From Amycolatopsis coloradensis (GTDB lineage: Bacteria > Actinomycetota > Actinomycetes > Mycobacteriales > Pseudonocardiaceae), in contig NZ_CP150484.1 in assembly GCF_037997115.1 (NCBI RefSeq), positions 5,254,023-5,310,398 of the forward strand: a DNA stretch of 56,376 nt, in the 5' to 3' direction. A program made the position numbers and the translations under genes. The notes under the pieces were generated by a model. The model worked only from the letters and a program-made list of their open reading frames with translations. It was not told the origin of the DNA and did not search any database. Each line of letters begins with the position of its first letter. Position 1 is the stretch's first letter. Below, piece by piece: positions 36,850 through 44,825 of this stretch.

Positions 36850-36892
36850 TGCGTAACTCGACCGAGCGTGACGTTTTCGGGGGAGGTGAGCC

Positions 36893-38185
36893 GTGACCGG
36901 TCAGGTCTGCGGGATATGCGAAGGACCGCTGCCATCGAAGACGGGGTCGCGCGGGCGTACGGCCGTCTACTGTTCGGCCGCGTGCCGCCAGCGGGCCTAC
37001 CGGTCACGGCGTGACCCCGCCCCCGACGTCGAAGCCCTCATCGCCGAGGTCGGCCGCGTCGCGAACAGGTTGGCACCTCAGCCACCGGAGGCGTTCCTCA
37101 CCGATCTCACCTCACTCACCTCCGACGTGGGCAGGCTGCGACGCATCGCCCAACTGGCGCTGCGGCCGACAGGCGAAAACGTCACACCGGCGCCCGTGAC
37201 GGAAACCCTGGACGAGGTCACCTTCGCCGGGAGGATCGAGCAGCACCAGCGAGAGCTGCGCGTGCACTGCTACCGCATGGTCGGGTCCTACGACGACGCG
37301 GAGGACCTGGTCCAGGAGACCTTCCTCCGAGCCTGGCGCGGCCGCGAAGGCTTCGAAGGCCGCGCGAGCTTCCGTGCCTGGCTCTACCGGATCGCCACCA
37401 ACACCTGCCTCGATTTCTTGCGGCGCAACAAAAGGGGGCCCCGCCCCTACGACCCGTTGCCCGGCGTCGACCAGCAGGGCGAACCGCCCCAGTTCATGCC
37501 CTGGCTACAGCCGTACCCGGACAGCCAGCTCGTCTCCGCGGAGGCCGAACCCGATGAGATCGCGGAGACCAGGGAAACGATGGAGCTGGTCTTCCTTGCC
37601 GCCATCCAGCACCTCCCGCCGAAACAGCGGGCCGTGGTGATCCTCAACGACGTCCTCGGCTGGAAGGCCGCGGAGACCGCCGACCTGCTGGAAACCTCTG
37701 TCGCGTCGGTCACCAGCGCACTCCAGCGCGCCCGTCCCACCCTGCGCGAACGCCTGCCGGAACGCCGCGCCGACTGGGCACGGACGGCCCAGCCGACCGA
37801 GGAGGAGCAAACGATCCTGCGGCGCTACATGGCCGCCGCCACCGGCAGCGGCGACAGCCGGGTCATGGCCGAGCTGCTGCGGGAGGACGTGCTGGTCACG
37901 ATGCCACCGAACCCGCTGTGGTTCTCCGGTCGCGACGTTTTCCTCGACTTCGTCGCCGAGTCCTTCGACCCCGCGTCACCGACGTACTTCGGCGAATGGA
38001 AACACCTTCCGACCAGTGCAAACCGGCTCCCCGCGGCGGCCGGGTACGTCCGGCGGCCGGGTACCCGGATCTATCGCGCACAGGTGCTCGACGTGCTGCG
38101 GATCGAGGACGGGAAGGTCGCGGAGATCACCGCTTTCGAACCGCACTTGTTCCCCGCGTTCGGCTTGCCGCTGACGATCACCTGA
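36893..38185 (+). CDS. ECF-type sigma factor with N-terminal CxxC zinc finger and C-terminal SnoaL-like domain
   Basis: A 430-aa protein. Residues 1-40 form a small zinc finger (C6, C9, C27, C31; YCSAACRQRAYRSRR). Sigma region 2 lies at about 110-180 (HCYRMVGSYDDAEDLVQETFLRAW) and region 4 at about 235-290 (LPPKQRAVVILNDVLGWKAAETADLL). The rest resembles the SnoaL/NTF2-like domain of SigG/SigJ-type ECF factors, which lack a classical anti-sigma factor. GTG 36893 has GGGGGAGG upstream. An SDR gene follows 69 bp downstream and may be a target. The zinc finger resembles the small proteins encoded at 45672 and 45932. Confidence 0.88.
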   Translation: MTGQVCGICEGPLPSKTGSRGRTAVYCSAACRQRAYRSRRDPAPDVEALIAEVGRVANRLAPQPPEAFLTDLTSLTSDVGRLRRIAQLALRPTGENVTPAPVTETLDEVTFAGRIEQHQRELRVHCYRMVGSYDDAEDLVQETFLRAWRGREGFEGRASFRAWLYRIATNTCLDFLRRNKRGPRPYDPLPGVDQQGEPPQFMPWLQPYPDSQLVSAEAEPDEIAETRETMELVFLAAIQHLPPKQRAVVILNDVLGWKAAETADLLETSVASVTSALQRARPTLRERLPERRADWARTAQPTEEEQTILRRYMAAATGSGDSRVMAELLREDVLVTMPPNPLWFSGRDVFLDFVAESFDPASPTYFGEWKHLPTSANRLPAAAGYVRRPGTRIYRAQVLDVLRIEDGKVAEITAFEPHLFPAFGLPLTIT

Positions 38186-38254
38186 GGACCGATGAGTTCC
38201 GGGCGCCTTCCGCGTCTCAACGGTCGAACCCAAACACGCGGAAGGAACACGCTC

Positions 38255-39040
38255 ATGAGCCTCGAGAACAAGAACGCGGTCATCTACGGCGCCGGCGGAT
38301 CGATCGGCAGCGGTGCCGCCAAGGAGTTCGCCGCGCGCGGCGCCCGCGTCTTCCTCACCGGCCGCCACGAACCGGCGCTGACGAAACTCGCCGACGAGAT
38401 CAAGGAGACCGGGGGACTGGCCGAAGTCGCCGTCGTCGACGGCCTGGACGAGGCCGCGGTCGACGCGCACGCGGCGTCCGTCGTGGCCGAGGCAGGCAGC
38501 CTCGACATTTCCCTCAACCTCGTCCCGCGCGGCGACATCCAGGGCATCCCACTCGTGGAGATGTCGGTCGAGGACTACGTCCGCCCGATCACCATCGGCA
38601 TCACGACCAACTTCATCACCGCCCGCGCGGCCGCCCGGCACATGATCACGCAGGGCTCCGGTGTCATCCTCGCCCTCGACAGCGGCTCCGCCCAGGGCAG
38701 CCCGATGATGGGCGCGACCGGCTCGATCGACGCCGCGCTGGACACCTACATCCGCAACCTCGCCGTCGAGATCGGCCCGCACGGCGTCCGCGCCCTCGGC
38801 ATCTGGGTCGCGGGTATCCCGGAGACCTTCACCCCCGAGAAGCTCTCCGCGGTCAACAACCAGCTGCCCGCGAGCCCGGAGATGGTGGAGAACGTCCTCA
38901 ACGGCCTCAAGGAGGCCCGGATGACCAAGCGTTCACCGCGGCTCGCCGAGGTCGCGCGCACGCTGGCGTTCCTCGCCTCCGACGACGCCATGGGAATCAC
39001 CGGCACCTTCGTCAACGTGACCAGCATGTTCCCCAGCTGA
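38255..39040 (+). CDS. Short-chain dehydrogenase/reductase family protein
   Basis: A 261-aa Rossmann protein with the cofactor loop YGAGGSIGSGAAKEFAARGARV and a C-terminal region typical of SDRs (AFLASDDAMGITGTFVNVT). The usual YxxxK active site is not evident: the segment after SGS reads AQGSPMMGATGSIDAA, so catalysis may be altered. ATG 38255 has GGAAGGA upstream. It follows the sigma factor gene, and its last 108 bp are overlapped by the convergent LysR frame. Confidence 0.82.
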   Translation: MSLENKNAVIYGAGGSIGSGAAKEFAARGARVFLTGRHEPALTKLADEIKETGGLAEVAVVDGLDEAAVDAHAASVVAEAGSLDISLNLVPRGDIQGIPLVEMSVEDYVRPITIGITTNFITARAAARHMITQGSGVILALDSGSAQGSPMMGATGSIDAALDTYIRNLAVEIGPHGVRALGIWVAGIPETFTPEKLSAVNNQLPASPEMVENVLNGLKEARMTKRSPRLAEVARTLAFLASDDAMGITGTFVNVTSMFPS

Positions 39041-39934
39041 CCGGGTCGCCCGGAGTTCCGCCAGTACCGCGCGGATCGCCGGACTGGCTTCGGCGCTGCG
39101 GCGCCACGCCGCGTGCACCTCGCGCGTCGGCGGGCGCCGCAGCGGACGGGCGACGAGCCCCGCGCTCAAGGGCGGACGCGCCAGCCGCGGGATCAACGCG
39201 AGGACCTCACCCGAGGCGACCAGCGACAGCTGCGTGGAGAAGTCGTCGACCAGATGCCGCACGTCGGGCTCCTCCGGCGAGTCCGCGAACAGGCGCCGGA
39301 ACCACTGATGGCAGACCGTGCCCGGCGGGCTGGTCACCCACGCGTACCCGGCCAGGTCCGAACCGGCCAGCGGCGGCTCGACTCGCGCCAGCGGGTGGGT
39401 CTCGGCCATCACGACGTCGCCGAGGTCGGTGTGCACCAGACGCCGGGACAAGGCAGGGGACAGCGGGACAGGCAGTCCGTCGGCGTCGTGGAGGAGCGCG
39501 AGGTCCGCCGTTCCGGCATCGACACTGTGCAAGGCCTGGTCGGGGTCCTGCTCGGTGATCCGCAGGCGGAGGTCGGGATAGCGCGTCAGCAACCGCGGAT
39601 GAACTGGGGCGAGCAGCCCGCGGATACCCGTCGAGAACGCGACCACTCGCAAAACGCCGCGAGGCGCGCCCTCCGCGACCGACTGAGCGGCCTCGGCACA
39701 GCGCTCGAGCGCCTGGAACACCTCGAGCGAGGAGTCGACGACGGCCTGTCCAGCCGGAGTGAGCACGACTCCGCGTCCAGCCGGAGCGAGCACGGGCATC
39801 CCGATCTGGCGCTCCAGCCGCTTGATCTGCTGCGACACCGCCGAGGCGGTGAACCCCAGCTCGTCCGCCGCGCGCGCCAACGTCCCCAGAGCGGCCACCG
39901 AACGCAACGCCCGCAGGGCTCCGACCTCAATCAT
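38933..39934 (-). CDS. LysR-family transcriptional regulator
   Basis: A 333-aa LTTR with an N-terminal HTH (TLARAADELGFTASAVSQQIKRLE) and a normal effector domain up to about residue 298. The last 35 residues (EHAGHVDEGAGDSHG onward) are antisense to the SDR 3' end and have no family match, so the original stop was probably lost. It is divergent from the dapA-like gene with an inverted repeat between them, so dapA-type expression is the likely target. Confidence 0.88.
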   Translation of the reverse strand: MIEVGALRALRSVAALGTLARAADELGFTASAVSQQIKRLERQIGMPVLAPAGRGVVLTPAGQAVVDSSLEVFQALERCAEAAQSVAEGAPRGVLRVVAFSTGIRGLLAPVHPRLLTRYPDLRLRITEQDPDQALHSVDAGTADLALLHDADGLPVPLSPALSRRLVHTDLGDVVMAETHPLARVEPPLAGSDLAGYAWVTSPPGTVCHQWFRRLFADSPEEPDVRHLVDDFSTQLSLVASGEVLALIPRLARPPLSAGLVARPLRRPPTREVHAAWRRSAEASPAIRAVLAELRATRSAGEHAGHVDEGAGDSHGVVGGEERQRARDLGEPR

Positions 39935-39950
39935 GAAGCCAGGCTACGCA

Positions 39951-39985
39951 ATACCTGCCAAAAACCATCGCTGGACCGCAGGTAT
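39951..39985. promoter_or_regulatory. Inverted repeat between LysR and dapA-like genes
   Basis: ATACCTGC (39951-39958) and GCAGGTAT (39978-39985) form a perfect 8-bp inverted repeat in the 73-bp divergent promoter region, suitable for a LysR dimer pair. Confidence 0.45.
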
Positions 39986-40007
39986 CGACGCCGACAGGAT
40001 CGACCGT

Positions 40008-40901
40008 ATGACCGAGACCCTCTTCGGCTCCAACCTCGTCGCCATGGTCACCCCGATGGAACCCGGCGGCGCACTCAGCGAACCCGGCCTCACCGGCCTG
40101 GTCGACCACCTACTGACCACCGGATGCGACGGCATCGTCGTCGGCGGGACCACCGGCGAGTCACCGACCCTGACCGACACCGAAGCCGCCCGGCTCATCC
40201 GCACCGTGGCGAGCCACACCGGGAACCGGGCACGCGTGATCGCCGGCGTCGGCACCTACGACACCGCCGCCTGCCTCCGTCGCGCGAAGGAAGCCGAAGC
40301 GGCCGGGGCAGACGCGCTCCTGGTCGTCTGCCCCTACTACTCCAAGCCGACGCAGGCCGGAATCATGGCGCACTGCCAGGCGGTGGCCGACGCCACCGAA
40401 CTGCCTGTGATGCTCTACGACGTCCCAGCCCGCACCGGAACGGCCCTGGAAGCGGCCACGCTGATCGAACTCGCCCGCCACCCCCGGATCCGGGCCGTGA
40501 AGGACGCCAAGGGCGACCTGTTCGAAGCGATGTCCCTCATGGCGCGCACCCCGCTGGCCTACTACTGCGGCATCGACGAACTCAACCTGCCCTACCTCGC
40601 CGCCGGCGCCACCGGCCTGGTCAGCGTTGTGGGCAACGCCTACGCCAACCGAAACGCCGAACTCATCGCCGCCGTACGCGGGGGAGACCTCGATACCGCG
40701 CGGACCCTCAACGCCGCACTGCTTCCCCTGGCCGACGCGGTCATGCGCACCTCTCAGGGGGCGATCATGGCCAAGGCCGCGTTGGCCGATCTCGGGATCA
40801 TCCCGCACGCGACGGTGCGACTCCCACTGCTCGAATCGCCACCCGAGCACCTGCGACGGCTCAGGCACGCCATGGCGCTCTCGGCACCGGCGCCCTCGTG
40901 A
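40008..40901 (+). CDS. dapA: 4-hydroxy-tetrahydrodipicolinate synthase (DapA family)
   Basis: A 297-aa class I aldolase. The GTTGES pyruvate-carboxylate motif, the YDVPARTG tyrosine and the Schiff-base lysine in RAVKDAKGD are all present. It should condense pyruvate with aspartate semialdehyde for lysine and diaminopimelate synthesis. Private control by a divergent LysR gene suggests it may be an additional, specialised copy, or a related pyruvate aldolase with another substrate. Start ATG 40008. Confidence 0.85.
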   Translation: MTETLFGSNLVAMVTPMEPGGALSEPGLTGLVDHLLTTGCDGIVVGGTTGESPTLTDTEAARLIRTVASHTGNRARVIAGVGTYDTAACLRRAKEAEAAGADALLVVCPYYSKPTQAGIMAHCQAVADATELPVMLYDVPARTGTALEAATLIELARHPRIRAVKDAKGDLFEAMSLMARTPLAYYCGIDELNLPYLAAGATGLVSVVGNAYANRNAELIAAVRGGDLDTARTLNAALLPLADAVMRTSQGAIMAKAALADLGIIPHATVRLPLLESPPEHLRRLRHAMALSAPAPS

Positions 40902-40909
40902 GTGGGTGA

Positions 40910-40990
40910 GGCCAAGGGTGTCTTGGCCACCTACGTGATTCCGGCTGCGGTCGACTCCCGCGCCTTCATGTACTTGGACGGGCAGGGTCG
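40910..40990 (+). repeat. Dispersed intergenic repeat, copy B
   Basis: GGCCAAGGGTGTCTTGGCC with CTACGTGATTCCGGCTGCGG (40910-40950) and CCTTCATGTACTTGGACGGG (40963-40982) match copy A at 15211-15336. The internal hairpin of copy A is absent here, and the first block itself forms a hairpin. Confidence 0.6.
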
Positions 40991-40996
40991 AAGACA

Positions 40997-41037
40997 CGGC
41001 GAAGCCCCCGCGGAGGGAGGTCGCGGGGGCTTCGCCG
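40997..41037. terminator. Bidirectional terminator between dapA and rbpA
   Basis: CGGCGAAGCCCCCGCG (40997-41012) pairs perfectly over 16 bp with CGCGGGGGCTTCGCCG (41022-41037), with a 9-nt loop, between two convergent genes. Confidence 0.85.
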
Positions 41038-41070
41038 ATTCGTGGTGGGGCTAGCTACTTGTGCCGTGCG

Positions 41071-41418
41071 TCAGGCGGACCGGGTGGTCCTGCGTCCCTT
41101 CAGCTCGGCGAGACGTTCGTTGAGCAGATCTTCGAGCTCCGGGATCGAACGACGCTCCAGGAGCATGTCCCAGTGCGTCCTCGGGGGCTTGACCTTCTTC
41201 TGCTCCGGCTGCCCGCCGTCCACGATCTCGGACTCGCTGCCGTGCAGCCTGCACTCCCACACCGAGGGGATCTCGGCGTCGTCGGAGAAGGGCACCTCGA
41301 ACTCGTGGTTCTTGGGGCAGGCGTAGCGCACGGTGCGCCGAGGCGCGAGGTCGTGGTTGCGGTCGGTCTCGTAGCTGACCGCTCCCAGCCGGCTTCCACG
41401 GAGAACACGGTCGGCCAT
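41071..41418 (-). CDS. rbpA: RNA polymerase-binding protein RbpA
   Basis: A 115-aa protein. The N-terminal RVLRGSRLGAVSYE, the core barrel with zinc-region residues (YACPKNHEF...WECRLHG) and the C-terminal sigma-interacting helix (HWDMLLERRSIPELEDLLNERL) are all present. RbpA stabilises open complexes of the housekeeping holoenzyme in actinobacteria. A candidate SigR/SigH-type promoter lies upstream at 41475-41500. Confidence 0.97.
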   Translation of the reverse strand: MADRVLRGSRLGAVSYETDRNHDLAPRRTVRYACPKNHEFEVPFSDDAEIPSVWECRLHGSESEIVDGGQPEQKKVKPPRTHWDMLLERRSIPELEDLLNERLAELKGRRTTRSA

Positions 41419-41474
41419 GATGGGGGTCCTTTCAGTCAGCTCCGGGTGGAGCCAGGGTGATGCTCACCCTATGC

Positions 41475-41500
41475 AACGACAATGAGGGCCAGAGGATTCC
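41475..41500 (-). promoter_or_regulatory. SigR/SigH-type promoter of rbpA
   Basis: On the minus strand, GGAAT (41500-41496) and GTT (41477-41475) are separated by exactly 18 bp, the thiol-stress sigma (SigR/SigH) consensus GGAAT-N18-GTT. The -10 element lies 56 bp upstream of the rbpA ATG. rbpA is a known SigR target in Streptomyces. Confidence 0.75.
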
Positions 41501-41644
41501 CTGGACAGCATGTCCTTGCTCACGATGAGCTGTGTCACCCGGTGGCAACAGCTTCTCCTAGTAGGAGTGGTTTCGCGCTCTGGCGTGACGTCAATACGGC
41601 CATCTTGGTGCGGATATCCCCCAGATGGGCTAGTAGTACGCCTG

Positions 41645-42424
41645 TCACGTCAACCGTAACTGACCGTGTTGGGCCGAGGTGGGCCCCAGGTCGCCCAGTC
41701 GAAAGTGGCGTCGGCACAATACCTGATAACGGACCGTATTCGGCTCGCCCTCAGAACGTGATGCCGATGAAGTTTCAACGACCATCTGTTCGGTATCCGC
41801 CACCACCACGGTGTCCCCGGCCCGCAGCACTTCGCCGTCGGACACCCGCGCGTTGAACCGCCCCGTCTGCCCGCACCAGCACAGCACCTCGACCTGAACC
41901 GGCTGCAACTCGTCCGCCAGCTCGAACAACCGCGCCGCACCCGGGAACAACACACTCCGGAAATCCGTCGCGATCCCGAAGCAGTACACGTCGATCTGAA
42001 CGTCATCCGCCAGTTCGGCCAGCTGATCCACCTGATCGGGCGACAAGAACTGCGCCTCGTCGACGATCAGGTAATCCACATGCCGCCCGGCCGCCCACTG
42101 CTCACGCACCAGCAACCGCAGATCGGTCTCGTTCCCCACCTCGATCGCCTTGCGCGTCAATCCGATCCGGCTCGTGATCTGCGGCTCCCCGGACCGGTCA
42201 TGCCGCACCAGCACCATCCCACGACGACCCTGCCGCGCGTGGTTGTGGTCGATCTGCAAAGCCAGCGTCGACTTCCCGCAGTCCATCGGCCCGTAACAGA
42301 ACTTCAGCTTCCCGACGACCGGCACACCCCGCCGTGAACCCGCCACCGGCACCGACGACAACGCGTCCGTGGGATCCGGGCCACTCTCCTTCAGTACGGT
42401 CACGACGCCCGACCCTATCGGCAC
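41645..42424 (-). CDS. Thymidine kinase (TK1 type)
   Basis: A 259-aa kinase. P-loop GPMDCGKST, DEAQF and zinc-ribbon cysteines (LCWCGQTG; LCRRHF) are visible. It phosphorylates thymidine for salvage. About 40 N-terminal residues precede the usual TK start (KLKFCYG), so the true start may be a later GTG. The annotated GTG 42424 lies 9 bp after the upstream gene's stop, suggesting coupling with the transporter. Confidence 0.88.
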   Translation of the reverse strand: MPIGSGVVTVLKESGPDPTDALSSVPVAGSRRGVPVVGKLKFCYGPMDCGKSTLALQIDHNHARQGRRGMVLVRHDRSGEPQITSRIGLTRKAIEVGNETDLRLLVREQWAAGRHVDYLIVDEAQFLSPDQVDQLAELADDVQIDVYCFGIATDFRSVLFPGAARLFELADELQPVQVEVLCWCGQTGRFNARVSDGEVLRAGDTVVVADTEQMVVETSSASRSEGEPNTVRYQVLCRRHFRLGDLGPTSAQHGQLRLT

Positions 42425-42433
42425 GCTCCGCCC

Positions 42434-43834
42434 TCACAGCACCGCCGGTGGTCGGTTGCCCGCCGCCTCGATCGCCCGGCGCACCGGCACCAGCCACACG
42501 AACACGAAACCGAGCACGAAGAAGATCACCAGAGCGATGATCGCGTACCGGAACGAGCCGGTGATCTGCCCGACCGCCGCGAACAACAGCGGACCGAGCC
42601 ACGACGTCCCCCGCTCACCGACCACGTACAGCGAGAAGTACTGCGCGTCCTTCCCTTCCGGGATCATCTGCCCGAACAACGACCGCGACAACGCGTTCGT
42701 TCCGCCCAGCACCAGCCCGATCCCGACCGCCACCGCGTAGAACTGCAGCGGTTGGCCGGACTGGATGAAGAACGCGAAGCACAGCACAGCCACCCAGGCC
42801 ACCAAACTGCCCAGAATCGTCTTCTTCGCCCCGATCCGCGCCGCGATCGCCCCGTGGATCATCGCCCCGGCGTACGCCAGGAACTGGATCACCAGGATCG
42901 TGACGATGAGCACCTGGGTGCTGTACTTCAGCTCGTCCTTGCCGTACTGCGCCGACACCGCCACCACCGTCGTGATCCCGTCGGTGAAGACCAGATAGCT
43001 GCCGAGGAACGCCAGCGTCAGGGGATAGGCCCGCGCGTCCTTGATCGTCCGCTTCAGCTCCTTGAACCCGGCCGTCAACACCGACAGGCCCCGCTCACCC
43101 GACTTCGGTACGTGAGTCTGGGGGAGCGCCCGCACCGCCGGGATCGTGAACACCGCCCACCAGATCCCCGACGTCAGGAAGCAGATCCGGACGGCGAGCG
43201 ACTCGCTCACCCCGAAAGCCTCGTGCCCGAGGAAGAAGCCGAGCTGCAGCGCCAGCGCCAGACCACCGCCGAGATACCCGAAGGCCCAACCCTTCGACGA
43301 CACCGCGTCCCGCTCGTCAGGCTCCGCGATGTCCACCAGGAACGAGTAGTAGACGACCAGCGCACCGCCGTAACCGATGTTGGCCAGGATGAACGTCCAG
43401 ACCCCGACCTCCCAGTTCGTCCCCGCGATGAAGAACATAAGCGCCGACGCCACCGCGCCCAGGAACGCGAACCCACCGAGGATCCGCCGCTTGTGCCTGC
43501 TTCGGTCCGCGATCGCGCCGGCGATCGGCAGCACCAGCACCTGCGTCACCGTCGCGATCGACAGCAGATACCCCCACAACGAACCCGCGGGGAACTCGAG
43601 CCCGAACAACGAGACGTCGCAGTTCTGCAGCGTGCTCGAAGCTCCACTCGAATCGGTGCACGCCCTGTCCCCGTTAAGGGTGAAATTCGCCTTCGCGTCC
43701 GCGGACGCGACTTCACTCAAATAGAGCGCTCCGAAGACGGTGATCACCGACGAATAGAACGGCGAATTGGCCCAGTCGTAGAGGTACCAAGCCCGCCACA
43801 CCCGCTTGCGTTCACGGGTCACGGCCACCGTCAT
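42434..43834 (-). CDS. MFS transporter, UMF1/Atg22-like family
   Basis: A 466-aa membrane protein with about 12 segments. The N-terminal RVWRAWYLYDWANSPFYSSVITVFGALYL and the loop GSLWGYLLSIATVTQVLVLPIAGAIADRS are typical of the UMF1 (Atg22-like) MFS group, thought to export amino acids or other metabolites. Substrate unknown. Followed by the thymidine kinase gene in the same operon. Confidence 0.88.
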   Translation of the reverse strand: MTVAVTRERKRVWRAWYLYDWANSPFYSSVITVFGALYLSEVASADAKANFTLNGDRACTDSSGASSTLQNCDVSLFGLEFPAGSLWGYLLSIATVTQVLVLPIAGAIADRSRHKRRILGGFAFLGAVASALMFFIAGTNWEVGVWTFILANIGYGGALVVYYSFLVDIAEPDERDAVSSKGWAFGYLGGGLALALQLGFFLGHEAFGVSESLAVRICFLTSGIWWAVFTIPAVRALPQTHVPKSGERGLSVLTAGFKELKRTIKDARAYPLTLAFLGSYLVFTDGITTVVAVSAQYGKDELKYSTQVLIVTILVIQFLAYAGAMIHGAIAARIGAKKTILGSLVAWVAVLCFAFFIQSGQPLQFYAVAVGIGLVLGGTNALSRSLFGQMIPEGKDAQYFSLYVVGERGTSWLGPLLFAAVGQITGSFRYAIIALVIFFVLGFVFVWLVPVRRAIEAAGNRPPAVL

Positions 43835-44056
43835 GCACTGCTCCTGAAGTCGAGAACGTCGAGGTCAGCGGGAGACTACTGGTGATCACACCCGCCTGTC
43901 CGGCGCGAGTCCGGACCGTGTTCGTTTCGACGCGGGACGAACCCTTCCCGGCCATCGTCGGCGTGTCGCTGCCACGATCCCCGTGTGTTTCATGTGAGGC
44001 TGGTGAGCGATCTGTGACTCTTGTGAAGCACGGGACTGATACTTACTGTTCCGCTC

Positions 44057-44767
44057 ATGAGGACCCATCGCCTTCGCACAGCACACCGCGTAGTGGCGAG
44101 AACGCTCCTGCTCGCCCTCGCCGTGACGGGCCTGCAGATCGCCACCACCGGATCCGCCGCCGCGGATCCCCACGGCTCCCACTGGGCCAAGCTCCGCATG
44201 TGTGAATCGAGCGGGCGCTACAACATCAACACCGGCAACGGCTACTACGGCGCCTACCAGTTCGACCTGCCCACCTGGCGCAGCGTCGGCGGCCAAGGGC
44301 GACCCGACCAGGCCACCCCCCGCGAGCAGGACTACCGGGCCCTCTACCTCTACCGCATGCGCGGCTGGCAACCCTGGGAATGCGCCGGCAAACTCGGCTT
44401 CCGCAACGACAGCGACGGCCGCAGCAAACGCGTCCCGTCCTATGCCGACTCCGCCTACATCGGCGGGGGAGGACAACCCGCCCCGCCGCCTGCGCCCAAA
44501 CCGAAGCCCACCCCGCCCGCACCGCCCGGCGGACCCAAACCCGCCTGGCCCGGCGTCGTCTACGCCTACGGCGACTGCGCGCCACCACTGAAGCAGTTCC
44601 AGCTGCGGATGAACGCCTTCGGCTACGGCTTCACCGGCACAGGCTGCTACTACGACAAAACCCGCGAAGCCGTCCTCGCCCTCCAGCGAGCCAACGGCAT
44701 CAACGACTCAGGACGGCTCGGCCCCAAGACCTGGGACGCCGCCTGGAACGGAAAAGCACCCCGATGA
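44057..44767 (+). CDS. Secreted Rpf-like transglycosylase with peptidoglycan-binding domain
   Basis: A 236-aa secreted protein. The signal peptide ends near SAAA/DPHG. The Rpf-type domain lies at about 38-115 (LRMCESSGRYNINTGNGYYGAYQFDLPTWRSVGG) with the conserved glutamate in CESSG. A Pro-rich linker (PPPAPKPKPTPPAPPGGPKP) and a PG_binding_1-like domain (LKQFQLRMNAFGYGFTGTG...AVLALQRANGI) follow. It should cleave peptidoglycan and may promote resuscitation or growth. I looked for a c-di-AMP riboswitch in the 222 bp upstream and could not make one out. Confidence 0.9.
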   Translation: MRTHRLRTAHRVVARTLLLALAVTGLQIATTGSAAADPHGSHWAKLRMCESSGRYNINTGNGYYGAYQFDLPTWRSVGGQGRPDQATPREQDYRALYLYRMRGWQPWECAGKLGFRNDSDGRSKRVPSYADSAYIGGGGQPAPPPAPKPKPTPPAPPGGPKPAWPGVVYAYGDCAPPLKQFQLRMNAFGYGFTGTGCYYDKTREAVLALQRANGINDSGRLGPKTWDAAWNGKAPR

Positions 44768-44771
44768 CGCC

Positions 44772-44824
44772 CCGCGTTTAGTCCTCTAAATGCGCTTACA
44801 ACGCATTTAGAGGACTAAACGCGG
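44772..44824. terminator. 23-bp perfect hairpin, bidirectional terminator
   Basis: The arms at 44772-44794 (CCGCGTTTAGTCC...) and 44802-44824 are perfectly complementary over 23 bp around a 7-nt loop (CTTACAA), between the convergent Rpf-like and GDPD genes. It is unusually long and AT-rich for this genome and may belong to a dispersed family. Confidence 0.85.
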
Positions 44825-44825
44825 A

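Noticed and set aside
43835..44056. c-di-AMP riboswitch upstream of the Rpf-like gene
   Set aside because: These genes often have one, but I could not identify the conserved core or paired stems in the short upstream region.
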